NCBI GenBank assembly: GCA_017654935.2 | Contig: CM065686.1 | Location: 21,526,639-21,590,638 of the forward strand | DNA length: 64,000 nucleotides | Direction of reading: 5' to 3' | Source of the DNA: Phymorhynchus buccinoides | Taxonomy: Eukaryota; Mollusca; Gastropoda; Neogastropoda; Raphitomidae | Part shown: in pieces, positions 28,350-41,480 of the stretch | Layout of the letters: every line of letters starts with the position of its first letter | Position numbering within the stretch: position 1 is the first letter of the stretch | Translations under genes and position numbers: made by a program | Notes under the pieces: generated by a model | Told to the model about the DNA's origin: nothing | Database searches by the model: none | The model's input: only the letters and a program-made list of their open reading frames with translations

Positions 28350-29980
28350 TGAACAAATTTAAAGAGAAAAGAAATTCCTTTTCTGTTAAAATTAAAAAAA
28401 CAGGACATCCTTGTGATACCAGGAAAAGTTGTGACAAAGATTAATAAACATTCTGCAAATTACCCATTTACAAACTGAAATTCTAGCATTCTAGACTCTC
28501 TCTCTCTCTCTCCTCTCTTATACAAACGACGAGTGATTTTCTTGGAAATTTGAATAATTTCCCCAGCTTTATGCACAAAACACAATGGAGTTTTTCAGGT
28601 CTATCTACTAAACTTTCATTTATGGCATTATATTACAGAATGCTATGTTTTCTTTTCACAAAACAAAATATGACACCACAAATACACCAGATCTATTATT
28701 GCACTTGGAAAAAAAAAGAGATTCACATTCAGTATCTAGTTAACAGATAATGAGATTACATATATGTCTATCTGAGTACTTCTCTCTATACAGCAACTGT
28801 CCAAAATCTATACACTGGATAATAAAGCATCAGCTGTAAACACGGTATAGTGTAAACACCTTAACGTATATCAGTCCAAGTTTAAGCAATTGATGTGGTT
28901 GTTACATGGTTACTTTATCAATCACCAATTAAGAAGCATAATACATAATTTTGCAAAGCAGCAAACAAACAGAATAATCGACATGACAAATCTGCAAATT
29001 AAAAAAAGGCATTTTATATAATGCATAAAGCGAGCGACAGACTATGTGACTGCTTCATAATATGACGCAATCAGGTCGTGATGTTTCACATCATTTGCAT
29101 ACTATCCTGCTTGATCAATCTGATCTCAGTTGGGCCCAGTCTGGTGGACAGGGGACGGAATAGCGGGGCGGGTTCTAAATTTTACTGAGCGAGTTCTGAT
29201 GGCTTGTGACTTCTTCTGTGCGTGAAACAAAAGGTAGCATAGTCTGTATCCAGCTTAAGAGGACACAAAAAGAAAGGACAGTCGAACATTTGTAAAAAAA
29301 AAGAAGAAAAAATCCTTTGAAAATACAAAAAAGAGGGGAAAATAAAAAGCAAATGGGCGGGAAGTAATTACACTTCTCAAACATAACATGGAATCCATGG
29401 TAATGTACAATTCCTCAAACTATACGACCGCTTTTTGCAAACGAAACGAAAACGAACATGCTTTTGATAAAATGACGTTGAAATGCTCTATGCAATAAAT
29501 GGTATAATTTACTGCAACCAAACACACGTTGTTCCCAATGGCCAAGGGAAATAACTTCTATAAACATTTAAGATTATAGCATTCGCAATAGGACTCGTTA
29601 TATTCACAGAACAGTATTAATAAACAAAACAGCAACGACAACACAATTATTAGTTTCCAAGGAACTATCGTTTTTGTCTGGTCCGTGCCCATTCGTGGCA
29701 GTGTCTGATCATCCGTGCAGACACCAAACCCAGATAAGCATGCGAGGGAAACCTTTGCACCCGTTCTGGTCCAGCCTTATTTTTGTTCCTTTCGACAGCA
29801 GGCTAAATATATTGACTCATGGAAATTTAATCTTCGTTAGGTAGTTTTTTAGTTAAAGGGTGGGGGAACAAATTTGCTGTAACTCCCTTGGCCAAATAAT
29901 CTTTATATGCATTCAGTCAAAAATTGTCTTGGTCGAGTATTATCCTTTATGCAAGTTAATCTTACTGTTTGCTTTTAATT
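28350..29980. other. No gene recognised
   Basis: AT-rich sequence with a short CT run (28496-28515). No coding segment passes the splice-plus-similarity test on either strand. Confidence 0.5.
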
Positions 29981-30019
29981 TATGAATAGTGCATTTAACT
30001 AAAGGGCTATCTTTATTAG

Positions 30020-30085
30020 TTTTAACTTTTGTGTGTGTGTGGTGTGTGTGTGGTGTGTGTGGTGGGTGTGTTGTGTGTCCCTGTT
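30020..30085. repeat. (GT)n-rich stretch
   Basis: Imperfect GT/GGT repeats. Confidence 0.85.
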
Positions 30086-30089
30086 TAAC

Positions 30090-31270
30090 TGTCATTGCTT
30101 CCATGTTATCTACTTGTGCCTATTGTTTGTGTAGAATTGTCTTCTTCAATGTATGTTGTGTAACTGACCAGTTAATGAAATGTTTTTATTATTTTATTCT
30201 GTATTTAATGCGCAAGCTGGCAACACATTTATTTGTTTGTTTGAAGTTAATAAATTTGATTGACTGATTGATTGATTGCTATCGGTGGTCAACTTTGGTT
30301 TTAATCACACTGATAAGGTCTTATAGCACTTGCATTTAGCTTCAGGCACAGGTTACAACTGGCTAAAACTACTACCCAGGGCGGTAGTATGATAGCATGA
30401 GATAGCTGAGACTTAATTAGAAGAGATTCCACTGTCCTATAGGCATGTTAATAGGACTTGTGGAAGGTTCTAAGTTAGCATCATGCTAAGGTCTAATGGT
30501 AGTGTCGACATGAATACCGTCCCAGTGTATTATGATGTGTGTAATCATGACCAAAAGGAATGCAAAAAAGGACAACAATATTATATGTACAACCACTGTG
30601 TGGTTAAATATTTTCTACCATTGTTAACGATGGAATATCAAATTCAGAGTTGGCTATAGTTATTAGACAGTTATTGCCGGTTACGGCAGGTGGACAACAT
30701 TGGTAGAAGAAGAAGAGTTAATAAAATACAGATAATGCACAACCAGTAATATATCATTGATAGACGCAGAATTCAAAAAGGAGAGAGGGTGATGTTTTAG
30801 AAGAGACATGTTCGAACTTAGAGAGCTTCCATCTCGATAGTGCTTTTGTCACCAAAAGAATAAGAATTTTAAGAATATGCAGCTGTTTAGCAAATTTGAC
30901 CAGAGCATTAATTTCATCACTGATATCCAATATACAAGATGTGAGTGCCATTTACAGTAATGTACATTTGCCAGCAGTTAAAAACACAACGTCAACAACA
31001 ACAAAAAACAACTTGAAATTGCTGCAGCTTCTGCAAATAACTGTAGGCCTGGTAAAGAGCACACATTAACAATATGCGTCAAAGTCACAAACAGTTTCAG
31101 CTACCTTTGATTCAGAATGACATAAAGGCCTAAGAAACGCCATAACACAGGCAGCAAAAGAGGATCCTCATTTCTGATGTCTACAACCACCAAAAGTCAG
31201 TCAATCTGTCATGTTTTCAGTTGAAAGAAGTCTTAATTCTCTTGGAATGACAAGTTACAAGTTGTAATCC
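30090..31270. other. No gene recognised
   Basis: Holds one 65-codon minus-strand frame (30951-30754) containing ALVKFAKQLHILKILILLV. It has no splice support or family resemblance, so it is not called. Confidence 0.4.
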
Positions 31271-31279
31271 AGTAGTTCC

Positions 31280-31400
31280 CCCAGCATATCTGTGCGTCAC
31301 GGTTGGATTTTGGTAGTTCATAGTATAGGGGCGTCTCTGTGAAATTCGGTCGTTCTCCACTTGGAGAGAGCGTCGCAGCTAATCGCGCCACGCGCATTTT
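31280..31400 (-). repeat. Dispersed repeat shared with 8735-8795 and 9145-9240
   Basis: The common phrases gcgtctctgtgaaattcgg and ctggagagcgcgtcgcag occur in the three places in varying orientation. At 9145-9240 it abuts a TTATAAGAC MITE. Confidence 0.6.
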
Positions 31401-31799
31401 TTTGTTGTTGCATGCAATTTTTGTGTGGACTGATGAGGAGGAAATGGGAGGTGGTGGTTTTAAATACAGATCCAAATGACAACTTTTTCTTTGCCACTGG
31501 GTTCAACGTGTACTAATTGCTTGGGCACAGGAGGACCTCGATCTCGTTCATCCGAACAGACCATAAGGCCTTTGTGCAAAGTGAGCAGGAAAATCCCCTA
31601 TACTCCGAACTCGGGTTTATCGTATGCACGAGGCGATCGCGTTACCTCTGTGCCTCTCTACACTTTCTAAAAAAGATTTGAGGAGAAAGATTACTTATTT
31701 TCTTTTAGATTTACCAGAAAAAGAAGAAAGAAAGAAGAAGACGAAAGGAGTGAATCCAGGCACCCCGCGAGTAAATACCTATGCAAGGACCATAAAATT

Positions 31800-32110
31800 C
31801 CCCACCCAAGCACCCACCACGTGGGATACCTGGGGATTCTTTTTGTATAAATATGTTCCCCCCATTCTGGAAATTCTGTGCATGTAACTTCCTATAATCT
31901 GTCACTCTCTTTGACTCTGCCTTTTCCCCTTTTGTTTGCTTTTACTGTCGTCTACTAATCTTTCTGCCTTACCTACAGGTCCGTTCTCATTCTCCTGCCC
32001 TTTCTTTCAAGAAACATTTTCAAAAAAAGATTTCCTCCTCCAGCCGAAGTCCGACTTGCTGGGCTTAAACTATTTCTTAGTTATGCGCATAATGGTAGCA
32101 TGACGCATCT
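31800..32110 (+). repeat. R1b copy cut by the assembly gap
   Basis: R1 start (gtgggatacctggggattct) followed by the alternative tail (ccagccgaagtccgacttgc, ttatgcgcataatgg). It runs directly into the N block, so a multicopy repeat sits at this contig end. Confidence 0.8.
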
Positions 32111-32610
32111 NNNNNNNNNNNNNNNNNNNNNNNNNNNNNNNNNNNNNNNNNNNNNNNNNNNNNNNNNNNNNNNNNNNNNNNNNNNNNNNNNNNNNNNNNN
32201 NNNNNNNNNNNNNNNNNNNNNNNNNNNNNNNNNNNNNNNNNNNNNNNNNNNNNNNNNNNNNNNNNNNNNNNNNNNNNNNNNNNNNNNNNNNNNNNNNNNN
32301 NNNNNNNNNNNNNNNNNNNNNNNNNNNNNNNNNNNNNNNNNNNNNNNNNNNNNNNNNNNNNNNNNNNNNNNNNNNNNNNNNNNNNNNNNNNNNNNNNNNN
32401 NNNNNNNNNNNNNNNNNNNNNNNNNNNNNNNNNNNNNNNNNNNNNNNNNNNNNNNNNNNNNNNNNNNNNNNNNNNNNNNNNNNNNNNNNNNNNNNNNNNN
32501 NNNNNNNNNNNNNNNNNNNNNNNNNNNNNNNNNNNNNNNNNNNNNNNNNNNNNNNNNNNNNNNNNNNNNNNNNNNNNNNNNNNNNNNNNNNNNNNNNNNN
32601 NNNNNNNNNN
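32111..32610. other. Assembly gap, exactly 500 N
   Basis: A round-number N block, so the true size is unknown. Left flank is an R1b repeat; right flank is the 47-bp tandem repeat at the outer end of the palindrome's left arm. Confidence 1.
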
Positions 32611-32624
32611 ATAGACATCCAAAT

Positions 32625-32935
32625 GCTAGAAAAGAGTCTCCTTTGGCAATAACAATACACATCACAATAATGCTCGAAATAGGTCTACTTGCAATAAATA
32701 GACACATAGACATAACGCTAAAAATATTCTACTTTGCATAAATCATACACATACCATATGCTAGAAGAGGTCTCTTTGCAATAAACATACACATACATAA
32801 TGCCTAGAAGAGGTCTACTTTGCATATCACATAACATAATTCTAGAAGAGGTCTACTTTGCAATACACATCCACATAACAATGATGCTAAAAAGGGTCTA
32901 CTTTGCAATAAACATCAAATAAAATATGCTAAACA
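32625..32935 (-). repeat. 47-bp tandem repeat, damaged left-arm counterpart
   Basis: About seven irregular copies containing tctagaagaggtctactttg, mirror image of 53100-53570. Copies here differ much more from each other than those in the right arm. Confidence 0.85.
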
Positions 32936-32962
32936 TCACACACATCACGTTTGTAAACTCAC

Positions 32963-33040
32963 AATAGCACTAAAGTGTGTCCACTGCCATATCGAACATG
33001 AGATAACATAATCCGGGCAAACGTGCCCAAAAGTGAGAAT
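32963..33040 (-). pseudogene. Damaged counterpart of exon 52991-53075
   Basis: 78 bp versus 85 bp. ATTCTCACTTTTGGG and GATATGGCAGTGGACACAC are kept, but the middle and the TTTTCATG stretch have lost bases, breaking the frame. Confidence 0.8.
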
Positions 33041-33859
33041 CTAAAAACACACAAAACATGCACATGTAACTAAAGGCGCGCCTAAAAAACCCGCGTTACA
33101 AACCTCGCTGTACCATGCCTGCGCACATGACATACTGTGCTCACACATGCATGCACATCACCCACATACCACATACATCACACACAGAGAATCAACACCA
33201 CACACCACCACTACACACCCACACACACACATGCACGCACACACACACTTTATGCCTACAAACCAATCACATGCTAAGTATACAGTAGAACTTTGTCCAA
33301 TAGTCTGCCTCAGAAATAAATCAAACGGAAAAAAAAACCCACCACACACACACACCAAAACAATAATCTTTACGGCTAATTGAACTTCATCTACGTATTA
33401 TCATTTGTGAACATTCATCTAACACAATTTTTTATACATCTTTGATTTCAATTGTACCCAGCTACTTAAAACCTAATCAAGTCCTACTTGTTAACTTTTA
33501 TAACCAAGGGTTTACAGAATATTGTCAAAGCATAGCTTTTACACATACGTTTAAGTTTCGACAAGGATACTGTCCATGCAAAACCTATACCTGATAAAGA
33601 AGAAAAGAAGAAGAAGAGAGAAGAGAAAGCCTAAGCATAAACGCATGGCATGTGTGTTCTGAACCGTGAATTGAAAGGAAACATCAATGTCTCCACATCG
33701 GACCTTCACTTTTATTCTTCTTTAAAGTATACGGAATATTCTTTAAACAAGGGCAACTTAAAATGGAATGCTAAGACTCCATCGCGATCAAGTTAAATTA
33801 TATCCCTAGTTACGTCCTTAAATCATATTAAATGTTCAAACAGAAAACGTGTATTTTTT

Positions 33860-34060
33860 GTGTGTGTTTTTTGCTGTCCCATCTTCTGGCCTATAGTGTC
33901 GTTGCTCCCATCCGCTCTTTTCCGAGTCCAACTCGCGCCACACCCTGGCTTGTTCGGTTGCAGAATCTGAAACCAGCAGTCCAAGGGGAGCGACTCTATG
34001 TTAGGCCTCAGAGAGGCAACCTCCAAGGAGTCCTGCACTGCTGCTAGGTCACTTTGGTGG
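33860..34060 (-). repeat. Left-arm copy of the 51960-52095 dispersed repeat
   Basis: Mirror of the right-arm segment related to the retroposed fragment at 112-209. Confidence 0.6.
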
Positions 34061-34693
34061 GTTCAGTGACCTGTATGCGAGGACACCACCCTCTAAGCCC
34101 CCACTGATGACAATAATGTCTTAGTCGCAGAGCCACGTGAATGAGTCTTCTTCCGGGTGAGCCACCTACGTCAGTCCAATGACAGCTCCCGCAGAACATT
34201 ACTGTCCCCATGACTTTGACCCGACGCACCGATGGCATAGCTGGTTTGTAATCGAACTGAGGTCGCCATGACAGCAGGGCTGAAGTCCTAGAATTTAGAA
34301 CTTTTGATTCTTTTGATCATTGATTGAAATGGGCGGTTGACATGATGCTGATGTCTATGAGTTCCGTATCAGTCTATGAGCTATTGGACGGTGCTGCATT
34401 CTACGCTTCCTTTCATAATGATATCCTTGGCGTTAACCAGGCCCGAGAACTACGAGAACCTGCAAGTGTTGGTCCATAATTAGAGCAACACTCTCAGAAA
34501 AAACGTTTTGCTGACGTTCGTTAAATTCGTTACGCGAGTGTTATGCTCTAATCTCTAAAGATCGGTTTCCTTAGTGTTAGTTTGTGACCACAACTACATT
34601 TGTTTCACAAGAATGACGAGAAACGTGCCAATACTCGTTCTGTTGTAAACATACTGCCGCTCTTTTGTAAACAGGAACAGGCATTGGCTAATT

Positions 34694-34873
34694 GTCCGTA
34701 TTTTTCAGACTATAACTATACGGCGCCCCTTTTGTATAAAGCCCCCCCCAATTTTATCCACATTTTTAGATTTTGTTATCACATTTTCTTACTATTTTAG
34801 TTAGACACATTATAAGGGGCGCAGGGTCTCAGTCTGATAAAAAAATTATTAACCTTATAGTCCGGAATACGGT
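34694..34873. mobile_element. MITE with ccgtattttt...actataagg ends, left-arm copy
   Basis: Inverted counterpart of 51048-51232; ends gtccgtatttttcagactat and ccttatagtccggaatacgg. Confidence 0.75.
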
Positions 34874-35028
34874 AAAGAATGCATACCAAGAGTGTAGACA
34901 CATCCAAATAGTCATTGGAGGAGTGTGTGTGAGTGTTTGTTGTGGTGTGTGGGAGGGGTAAACTTTGAAAACATGAGTTCGTTGCCTAAATCTAACTCTT
35001 ACAAACACATACGAATTAGATTACATAC

Positions 35029-35113
35029 TATGACAGGAACTAAAGAGTTGCAGCTCTGGACTTTGTCCCCCAAGAACTCTCTCTTAATCGAACCATATAG
35101 GGGCACACCACCG
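35029..35113 (-). pseudogene. Damaged counterpart of exon 50803-50888
   Basis: 85 bp versus 86 bp. GAGAGTTCTTGGGGGACAAA is intact, but GGTGGGTGCC reads GGTGGTGTGCC and CTGCACTACTCT has lost bases. Confidence 0.8.
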
Positions 35114-37904
35114 CTGCAAAGCCAGAGAGAAAAAAAATTAACAAAAGGCAAGAGCCTTCAGGCTCACGCGCTTTGTGTTTTTGTTTGGGGATTTGGATCA
35201 AAATTCCGATTGTTGACTCCAAATACACTTCAAGGTCAAGGTCAGAAGGGTACAATTTCTTTTTTTCTTCTTCAAACATCGTTTGTTGATGATAAAACAG
35301 CAACATATAAATGCATTTGACCTGTGAGCATAGACATCATACATCTATTCTTTTGTTTGTAATTACAAAGACCAGACAGAGGACATAAATAATAAATCGT
35401 AAATAATCATTCAAAGAGACAAAGAATGCATTGGAGTTAAATGGTGAAGAGCGTCATAAAGACTGAATATATATTATGGTATCTGCGGCAGAGTCACTTA
35501 TAATGGCAAGAAACATTTTATATGACAATTCATACACGAAAAGCAACACAATTCTTAGCCCGAGACTAGACTGGTTTTGTTAGTAATACTGACCAAACCC
35601 TAATAAGAGTCGAATCTAAAGGGGCCATTTCTATGCTAGAACGACTCCATGCGATATCCCTCTATAAAATTTTTAAGTGATTCTGTGCAGCGGTTCGTGG
35701 GATTTGGTAGAGAAAAACAAGGTCGTTCAAGGCCTCATGGTCCCGATTTCCTCGATACTTAGCATTCACATAATGAAGTTAACTAGTGTACCTCTTTCAA
35801 TTTGGGGAATGTATCTGCCAGGATGTATAAAAGGTAGGCGCAAAACAAATAATTGATGATTTTCAAGGTCAAGGTTGAGTCAAGAGCTAAAAGTCACCCT
35901 GCATACCTTATCCCCGTAAAGCTAATGCATCACATCCACTGTTGGGGAACATAACCGTGAAAATGTGAAAGAAACATTTTCATGTTAGATTGTCAAGGTC
36001 AGGTCATTGGTTTCCATTTTAGGCAATACTTTATCTGAAGATTGCTGAACATCTATATGTGTATGCAAAATTTGAACAATGTATCACATAAGTTCAGGAA
36101 AAATTACAACAGACCCACACTCATATACATACACCCAGAAAAACCGATCGAACAGAAAATAATTATAACTCACTACGTTGACACGAGTGAGCCAAAAAAC
36201 CAAGAGGAAGTGTTGGAATGGGGAGAAAAGAGAAGACGAGTTGGAAACGGAGGATAGAGAGGAAGAGGAGAGAGTCAGGCATGCAACAGACATAGAGTAA
36301 AGGCTCGGCTATACGTCAACTAAAATCGTATAACTTATGATATGATTCGACCATGTGTTCCTTGAAGAACACAATTGTGACTCGCGCTTCGAGACCATGT
36401 GTATCAATTCCCTGTCAGTCATACATTTCAGTATGACATGTCAGCCGAGTTTTTAAGACTAAGAGAAACAGAAAATATTCATGGTCCTTATATCACTAAA
36501 AGAATAATTGAGTCATTCTTTTACTTCCACGTATCCTCCCCCTCCCCCTCGTCTCTCTCAAGCCTTAAATATATACACACTACATACACACCCTTTCATA
36601 AGTAACACTTTAGCTTAATGGGGTTCATGCACACAGATACACAAATGTTACCATCACCAAAAAGGGGTCTGGAGGTGAAATGGCAGATTTTATTATTAGC
36701 ATTTACATAATCTGCAAACATGTACCTTTCCTTTTGATATAGATTTATTGCTCTAACTACAAAAAATGAGGAAGTTTAGGGTGTTAAAGAGGGTAACCCT
36801 CCATCAATGGCCGTTTTGAGAAAACTGGGGGGTGGGTTGCAAAGATTTTTTACACACTAGGCCTATCACTAGTCACTGACTATTGTCGCAGTCGCCGATC
36901 GAGTCGAAGCCGGTTTTACAGTTTTTTGAGGCAGTCTCGGCACGGTCAGTTTCGTTTTCTCGTCGGAATCGTTGCGTTGAAATATTTTATTAACAATGCT
37001 CCAAGTTCTCCTTGATCGCGACTGGTAGTGTTGAAATGACCGAGTAATTGAGCACAAAATTCAATCTTTCGAAATGAGATCGTCTGCAATCATATGCCTG
37101 TTGCTTCGAAACTGCAAGCAGGAAAACAAGTTTTCTCCACTCTCGAACCAATCACGTTGCGCGTTGCCTTTCAGTAACTAAGACAGAGTCTATCCTACCT
37201 CTCATTGGGTCGAAGTTTCAATCTCTCCTCTGTGTTTACGTGCCTAATTTTGCCATACCATGCCCTTCTGATTGGTTGGATTTCAAAACGAGCACGCGAG
37301 CAAAGCAGTTAAGGTCACAAGCTTTCCAGAGATATATACATGATGGGGCCCGATCAGGGTTTCAGTTTAGCAGTTTTCAATCAAAATTTAGTCTTTAACA
37401 GCGATTAAAATAGATAATTGCCATGGGTAGGTCATTTAAATGTTTTTTTAAGCTTTACCATTTGAATTTCACTTAGTCCAATGCATGAAGTGCGTTTAAT
37501 GTGGCAGAATCCATTCACGTGAACTCAAAATCCTACTTTTGACCCACTGAAAACTTTTTGTGCCTCTAACCACAACGCTGCTGCAGTTATACCGGTTCGT
37601 GATCGGGTCACAAATAGACACTCAATATATAGCACGCACCCACACAATCGAAGATTAGACACCACACACACACTCTCACACAACAACACTCTCTGACACA
37701 CACCACATACTCACACACATCACAACACCACACACAGTTTTTTACCGATGGCTTGATAAAAAAGTATAGTATTTGCTTATTCATGTTCCTCTGAAAATAA
37801 AATTTTGACTTGACTTGACTTCACACACACACGACACAACATCTAAGCAGACACACACCACCACACACACACATACTGTCACGCACACACTGGGACACAC
37901 ATAC

Positions 37905-37974
37905 CTGTAGAGCTGTGATAGCAAGCTTGGAAATCAAAATCATGAACTCACGACTCTGTCCAAGATAACCCGCC
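37905..37974 (-). pseudogene. Damaged counterpart of exon 47846-47916
   Basis: 70 bp versus 71 bp, with one inserted T after GGCGGG and two single-base deletions. FMILISKLAITAL is still readable in the middle. Confidence 0.8.
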
Positions 37975-38489
37975 CTAAGTTCAAGACACACACAGAAGAA
38001 AGTGTTGCTGTTGTTGTTGTTGCTGTTGACGTACATGCTAAAAGGCATCCATGGGTCATCTCAACAGCCGGAGCCTCTTGAACACTCGGGTACATGCTCA
38101 GCTACGGGTGAATCATTACGTGTGTGACCGTGTTAGATCCCCTGCTACAATAGGCAGCCCCACTCCGTCTCGGGGATTTGGAGCTGGTGATGTTAAGGCT
38201 GGAGCTTGTCAGGGCATAGTACAAAGAACTCCGCTGTCAATGATGGAGTGATCGAACCCCAGCCTGCCCTTTCTTTTAAGTTCACGGATATTTGACTGAC
38301 ATTTGAGTACTTCCATAGGGGGCTTAAAGCAGCCTGACCCATGCACTTTACGCATGTGAAACCCCACGCAGCGAACAGGTCATAAGAGTAGGGAAGTCCC
38401 CTGCTGCCTGTTATGAATCAATGTGATAAGTAAAAGTTCCCTGATCCATTGGTCCCCCCAAACGATCTCTGTCTACCTAAAAAATACAC

Positions 38490-38790
38490 CAGACCTACCA
38501 TACCATACATACTCATACCATGCCTATCATACCATGCATCATCCCTGCCATTCTACCATGCCATATCATACCCATGCCATACCATACCATCTCTACCATG
38601 CAATATCATACCATGCCATATCATCCATATCATACCATGCCATATCATACCATCATATCATCCATGCCATATCATAACCATGCCTATCATACCATGCCAT
38701 ATCATACCATTCAATATCATCCATATCATACCATATAATACCATGCCATATCATACGCATGCATATCATACCATCTACCAGACCATACCA
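38490..38790. repeat. (ATACC)n-type pentanucleotide array, left arm
   Basis: Mirror of 46985-47290, with more irregular spacing. Units are mixtures of ataccatgcc, atcatacc and atatcat. Confidence 0.9.
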
Positions 38791-39219
38791 TGCATAACAG
38801 ATGACAAAAATTATAAAAAACCGCATTCATGCACTTGGCACAATCAAACACGCGTGCGAGCACTACCACACACCCACATATCCCAACAACCACACAAAGC
38901 ATCACACATACACCACTACACACACGCTTGCAACCACGCACCCGCACACATCATAGACTGCATACACTTCGTTATTCATTAGTATTTCTTACTCTTATCT
39001 GTTAGTATTATTAGGTACACACTTGGTTCTTAATGACACGCAATGATTAAAGTCAAAATGTTACAGTTAGTCGATACTTTCACCACGTATACGGCATTTC
39101 ATAAAGTAAATCGTCTACATGTAAACAGGCGCGCTGAGCAAAAAGTAAAAACTCTCGCATTGAAAATTAAAAATTAAAAAAACAACCATCGTACATGTCG
39201 GTCACTTGGTCGATCTTAC

Positions 39220-39288
39220 TGCCTATATGTCTCATGTGAGTTGGAAGGCTCTTTGTTAAGAACAGAAGTTTTCTTTCCGACCTAGCAA
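39220..39288 (-). pseudogene. Damaged counterpart of exon 46477-46550
   Basis: 69 bp versus 74 bp. The acceptor tttggggcag and the ATGAGACATATAG end are kept; losses inside disrupt the frame. Confidence 0.8.
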
Positions 39289-39424
39289 CTGCCCCAAATT
39301 GAATATAACTAGATAGTAGATGATCCCCCACAAGCACACTCTCTCTCTCTCTCTCCTGTAATCCTCTCTCTTCTCTCTCCTCTTTCTTACTATTGAAGCC
39401 TAGACATTTTCTAATGGTTAATTC

Positions 39425-39807
39425 TACAGTGGATCCCCTTTTGCAACACCCCCACCCTTCCCCCTTATAAGACTCCACTCCCTTGTAAGACTACTTCCTC
39501 TGACATTGCCCTTTTTATATTAAACCCCGTGACGCGCCACGTTACGTCCCTTGGTTTTTTCTGGGTCGCTGGCCCGCATCGAAATACCCTAATACCCCTA
39601 TTCTAAATTGATGCTTCTCTTTAAACTGACTTTAGCTTCATTGGTGACTTTATATGGGAGTCTGACTTGGTTCAAAACAGATTTCTTTCCAGTTATCAAG
39701 GGAAAAACACGTGATCGGGGCTCTTTAATTATCACTTTACTCCCTTGTACAACCTCACTCCTCATTTTGGATGATTTTTGAGGTCTATTGTAAGGAGGTC
39801 CAACTGC
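39425..39807. mobile_element. TTATAAGAC MITE with nested hairpin, left-arm copy
   Basis: Mirror of 45948-46338, including the nested ccgtgacgcgccac...cacgtgatcgggg segment. Confidence 0.75.
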
Positions 39808-40601
39808 ATCACCAATATATTGCTATGTACAGCTGCTGCGCCGTGAAGAACGTATAATATCAAGTATATATCAAATATGATCACATGCTACTGCGTTTAA
39901 TAAAGAGTACTTTTATTGTCTGATCCTTTTCTATGTGTGACCAGACCACGAAGGGACTCAGTGTCCATTCTGAGCATTCTGAGAGATTATGCATTTCAAA
40001 ACTCTCAGACAATTCGCTTTCTACAAAATACAGAACCATTCTTTAATCTTTTCCGTTCCAGAGTTGGAGCATTAGATTAGTAGGGTGTAGAGCATTGGTG
40101 TCATGAGAAAATACAATCTAAAGTCTAGCCTGGATGAGAAAAAGTAATGATCCTCTCATGTTAAAACTTATAAAAACAATTAAAGTACCATATTAAAGTC
40201 CATCCTTTATATATAAAGATAAGATGTTAAGAACACGAAAACACCCATTAATCAAATTGACAAATAAGGACCATTTTGACTTTCCATCCTGTTTTGTGAG
40301 AACTAGCCCAGCGCTTATGTCCCTTTCTATGGTGCTGGGTCACGAGCGTGTGCATTGCATCTCTAGTTCATAGGCCAAAGGTCTGCATCATAAACATTGT
40401 GCTCTCTCTCTCTATATATATTCACGACACACACACACACTGCACATAGCCACTCTCTGTCTTTCTTTCCTCTGTCCGTCATCACTCACACCACTCCCAT
40501 CTCATCCAACCCCCTCCCCTCCCCACCGCACCAACCACCGTGTTATCTCCTGGCCATCTCTCCATACTTCTCCCCTTCTCTTCTCGTATTTCTATCTGAA
40601 A

Positions 40602-40632
<31 letters not shown>

Positions 40633-40761
40633 ATCATGCATGCGCACACGCGCGTGGTGTGTGGTGTTTTATACTGATAAACACATACTGCCACGCTCGC
40701 ATTTCACACATTGACTGACTCACGATCGCGCATGCACACCACACACACTCTCGTCTCTTAC

Positions 40762-40830
40762 CATGATGTAGCATTTTCATTGAGTGAATTGACACATTTG
40801 TCTAACGCACCACAGGCACACATAAAACAC
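40762..40830 (-). pseudogene. Damaged counterpart of exon 44636-44705
   Basis: 69 bp versus 70 bp. It reads GTGTTTTATGTGTGCCTGTG where the right arm reads GTGTTTGATGTGCTGCCTGT. Several indels remove the CLMCCLWC frame. Confidence 0.82.
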
Positions 40831-41044
40831 CTGCAGACGGAGAGTCCTATCTTCATCACCCATTGCCCACTACATAAACATTTGAAACAAAGAAAGTGAT
40901 AGCTGCTTAAATTTAAGTAGTGACGAGCCCGATAGACTGGCAACCACAACGAAAGAAAAGCGTTAAAATTCGAATGAACATTTTATATTATCGTGAACTT
41001 TCGTTTATAAGAAAATTGCCTTCATGCCTAGCTGACGACCCCAG

Positions 41045-41480
41045 CCCTTCCAAGATTCTCTCTCCCGTGGGGATACCGGGGGTCTAAAATTTCCCCACCT
41101 TCTGGAAGTTCTGTTGCTGTAACTTCCTCTAATCTCCACTCCTCTTTGGACTCTGACTTTTTTTTTGCTTTCTGTCATCTGCTATCTTCTCCTGCCTTTA
41201 AAAAAAAAATCTTTTGAAAATATTTTTTCTCCTTTAAAGACCCACCACGTCATCATGCAAAATCATGGTTTTCATGTGTTTTCCTTCTTATAGCTGGTAA
41301 AAATCTTAAGAACCTTCCAAGCATAATAGGGAATGTGACGCTTGACATAGGGGTCTGTGTCGGCTGTATATATGCAGTGGGAGACCAGTGAAAATTAAAA
41401 CCAGACACATATTACCTTAGTGCATTATGGCCATATGGCCTGGAACGGCAGAAGAAGCAGAAGAAAAAAAAAGAAGAAGA
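41045..41480 (+). repeat. R1 copy, left arm
   Basis: Mirror partner of 43955-44435. Both share an insertion (cccaccacgtcatcatgcaa...agcataatagggaatgtgac) not present in other R1 copies, which supports the arms being the same locus. Confidence 0.85.

Larger units (their letters stand above)
32963..40830 (-). pseudogene. SLC44 C-terminal half, indel-damaged inverted copy
   Basis: Five segments on the minus strand mirror right-arm exons: 40830-40762, 39288-39220, 37974-37905, 35113-35029 and 33040-32963. Splice AG and GT are mostly kept, but every segment differs by 1-7 bases in length and frame from its partner. The last right-arm exon (55403-55487) has no partner because the arm ends at the gap. 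Either a decayed inverted duplicate or a low-accuracy reading of the same locus; the concentration of single-base indels favours the latter. Confidence 0.85.

Noticed and set aside
30754..30951. 65-codon minus-strand frame with a hydrophobic run
   Set aside because: No splice-site support, no family resemblance, and no neighbouring exons.
32070..32741. Long open frames across the N block
   Set aside because: They exist only because N codons are not stops.
38449..38982. 177-codon frame rich in Pro, His, Ile and Ser
   Set aside because: It is a reading of the pentanucleotide array and flanking CA-rich sequence, and its right-arm mirror is not open in the same way.
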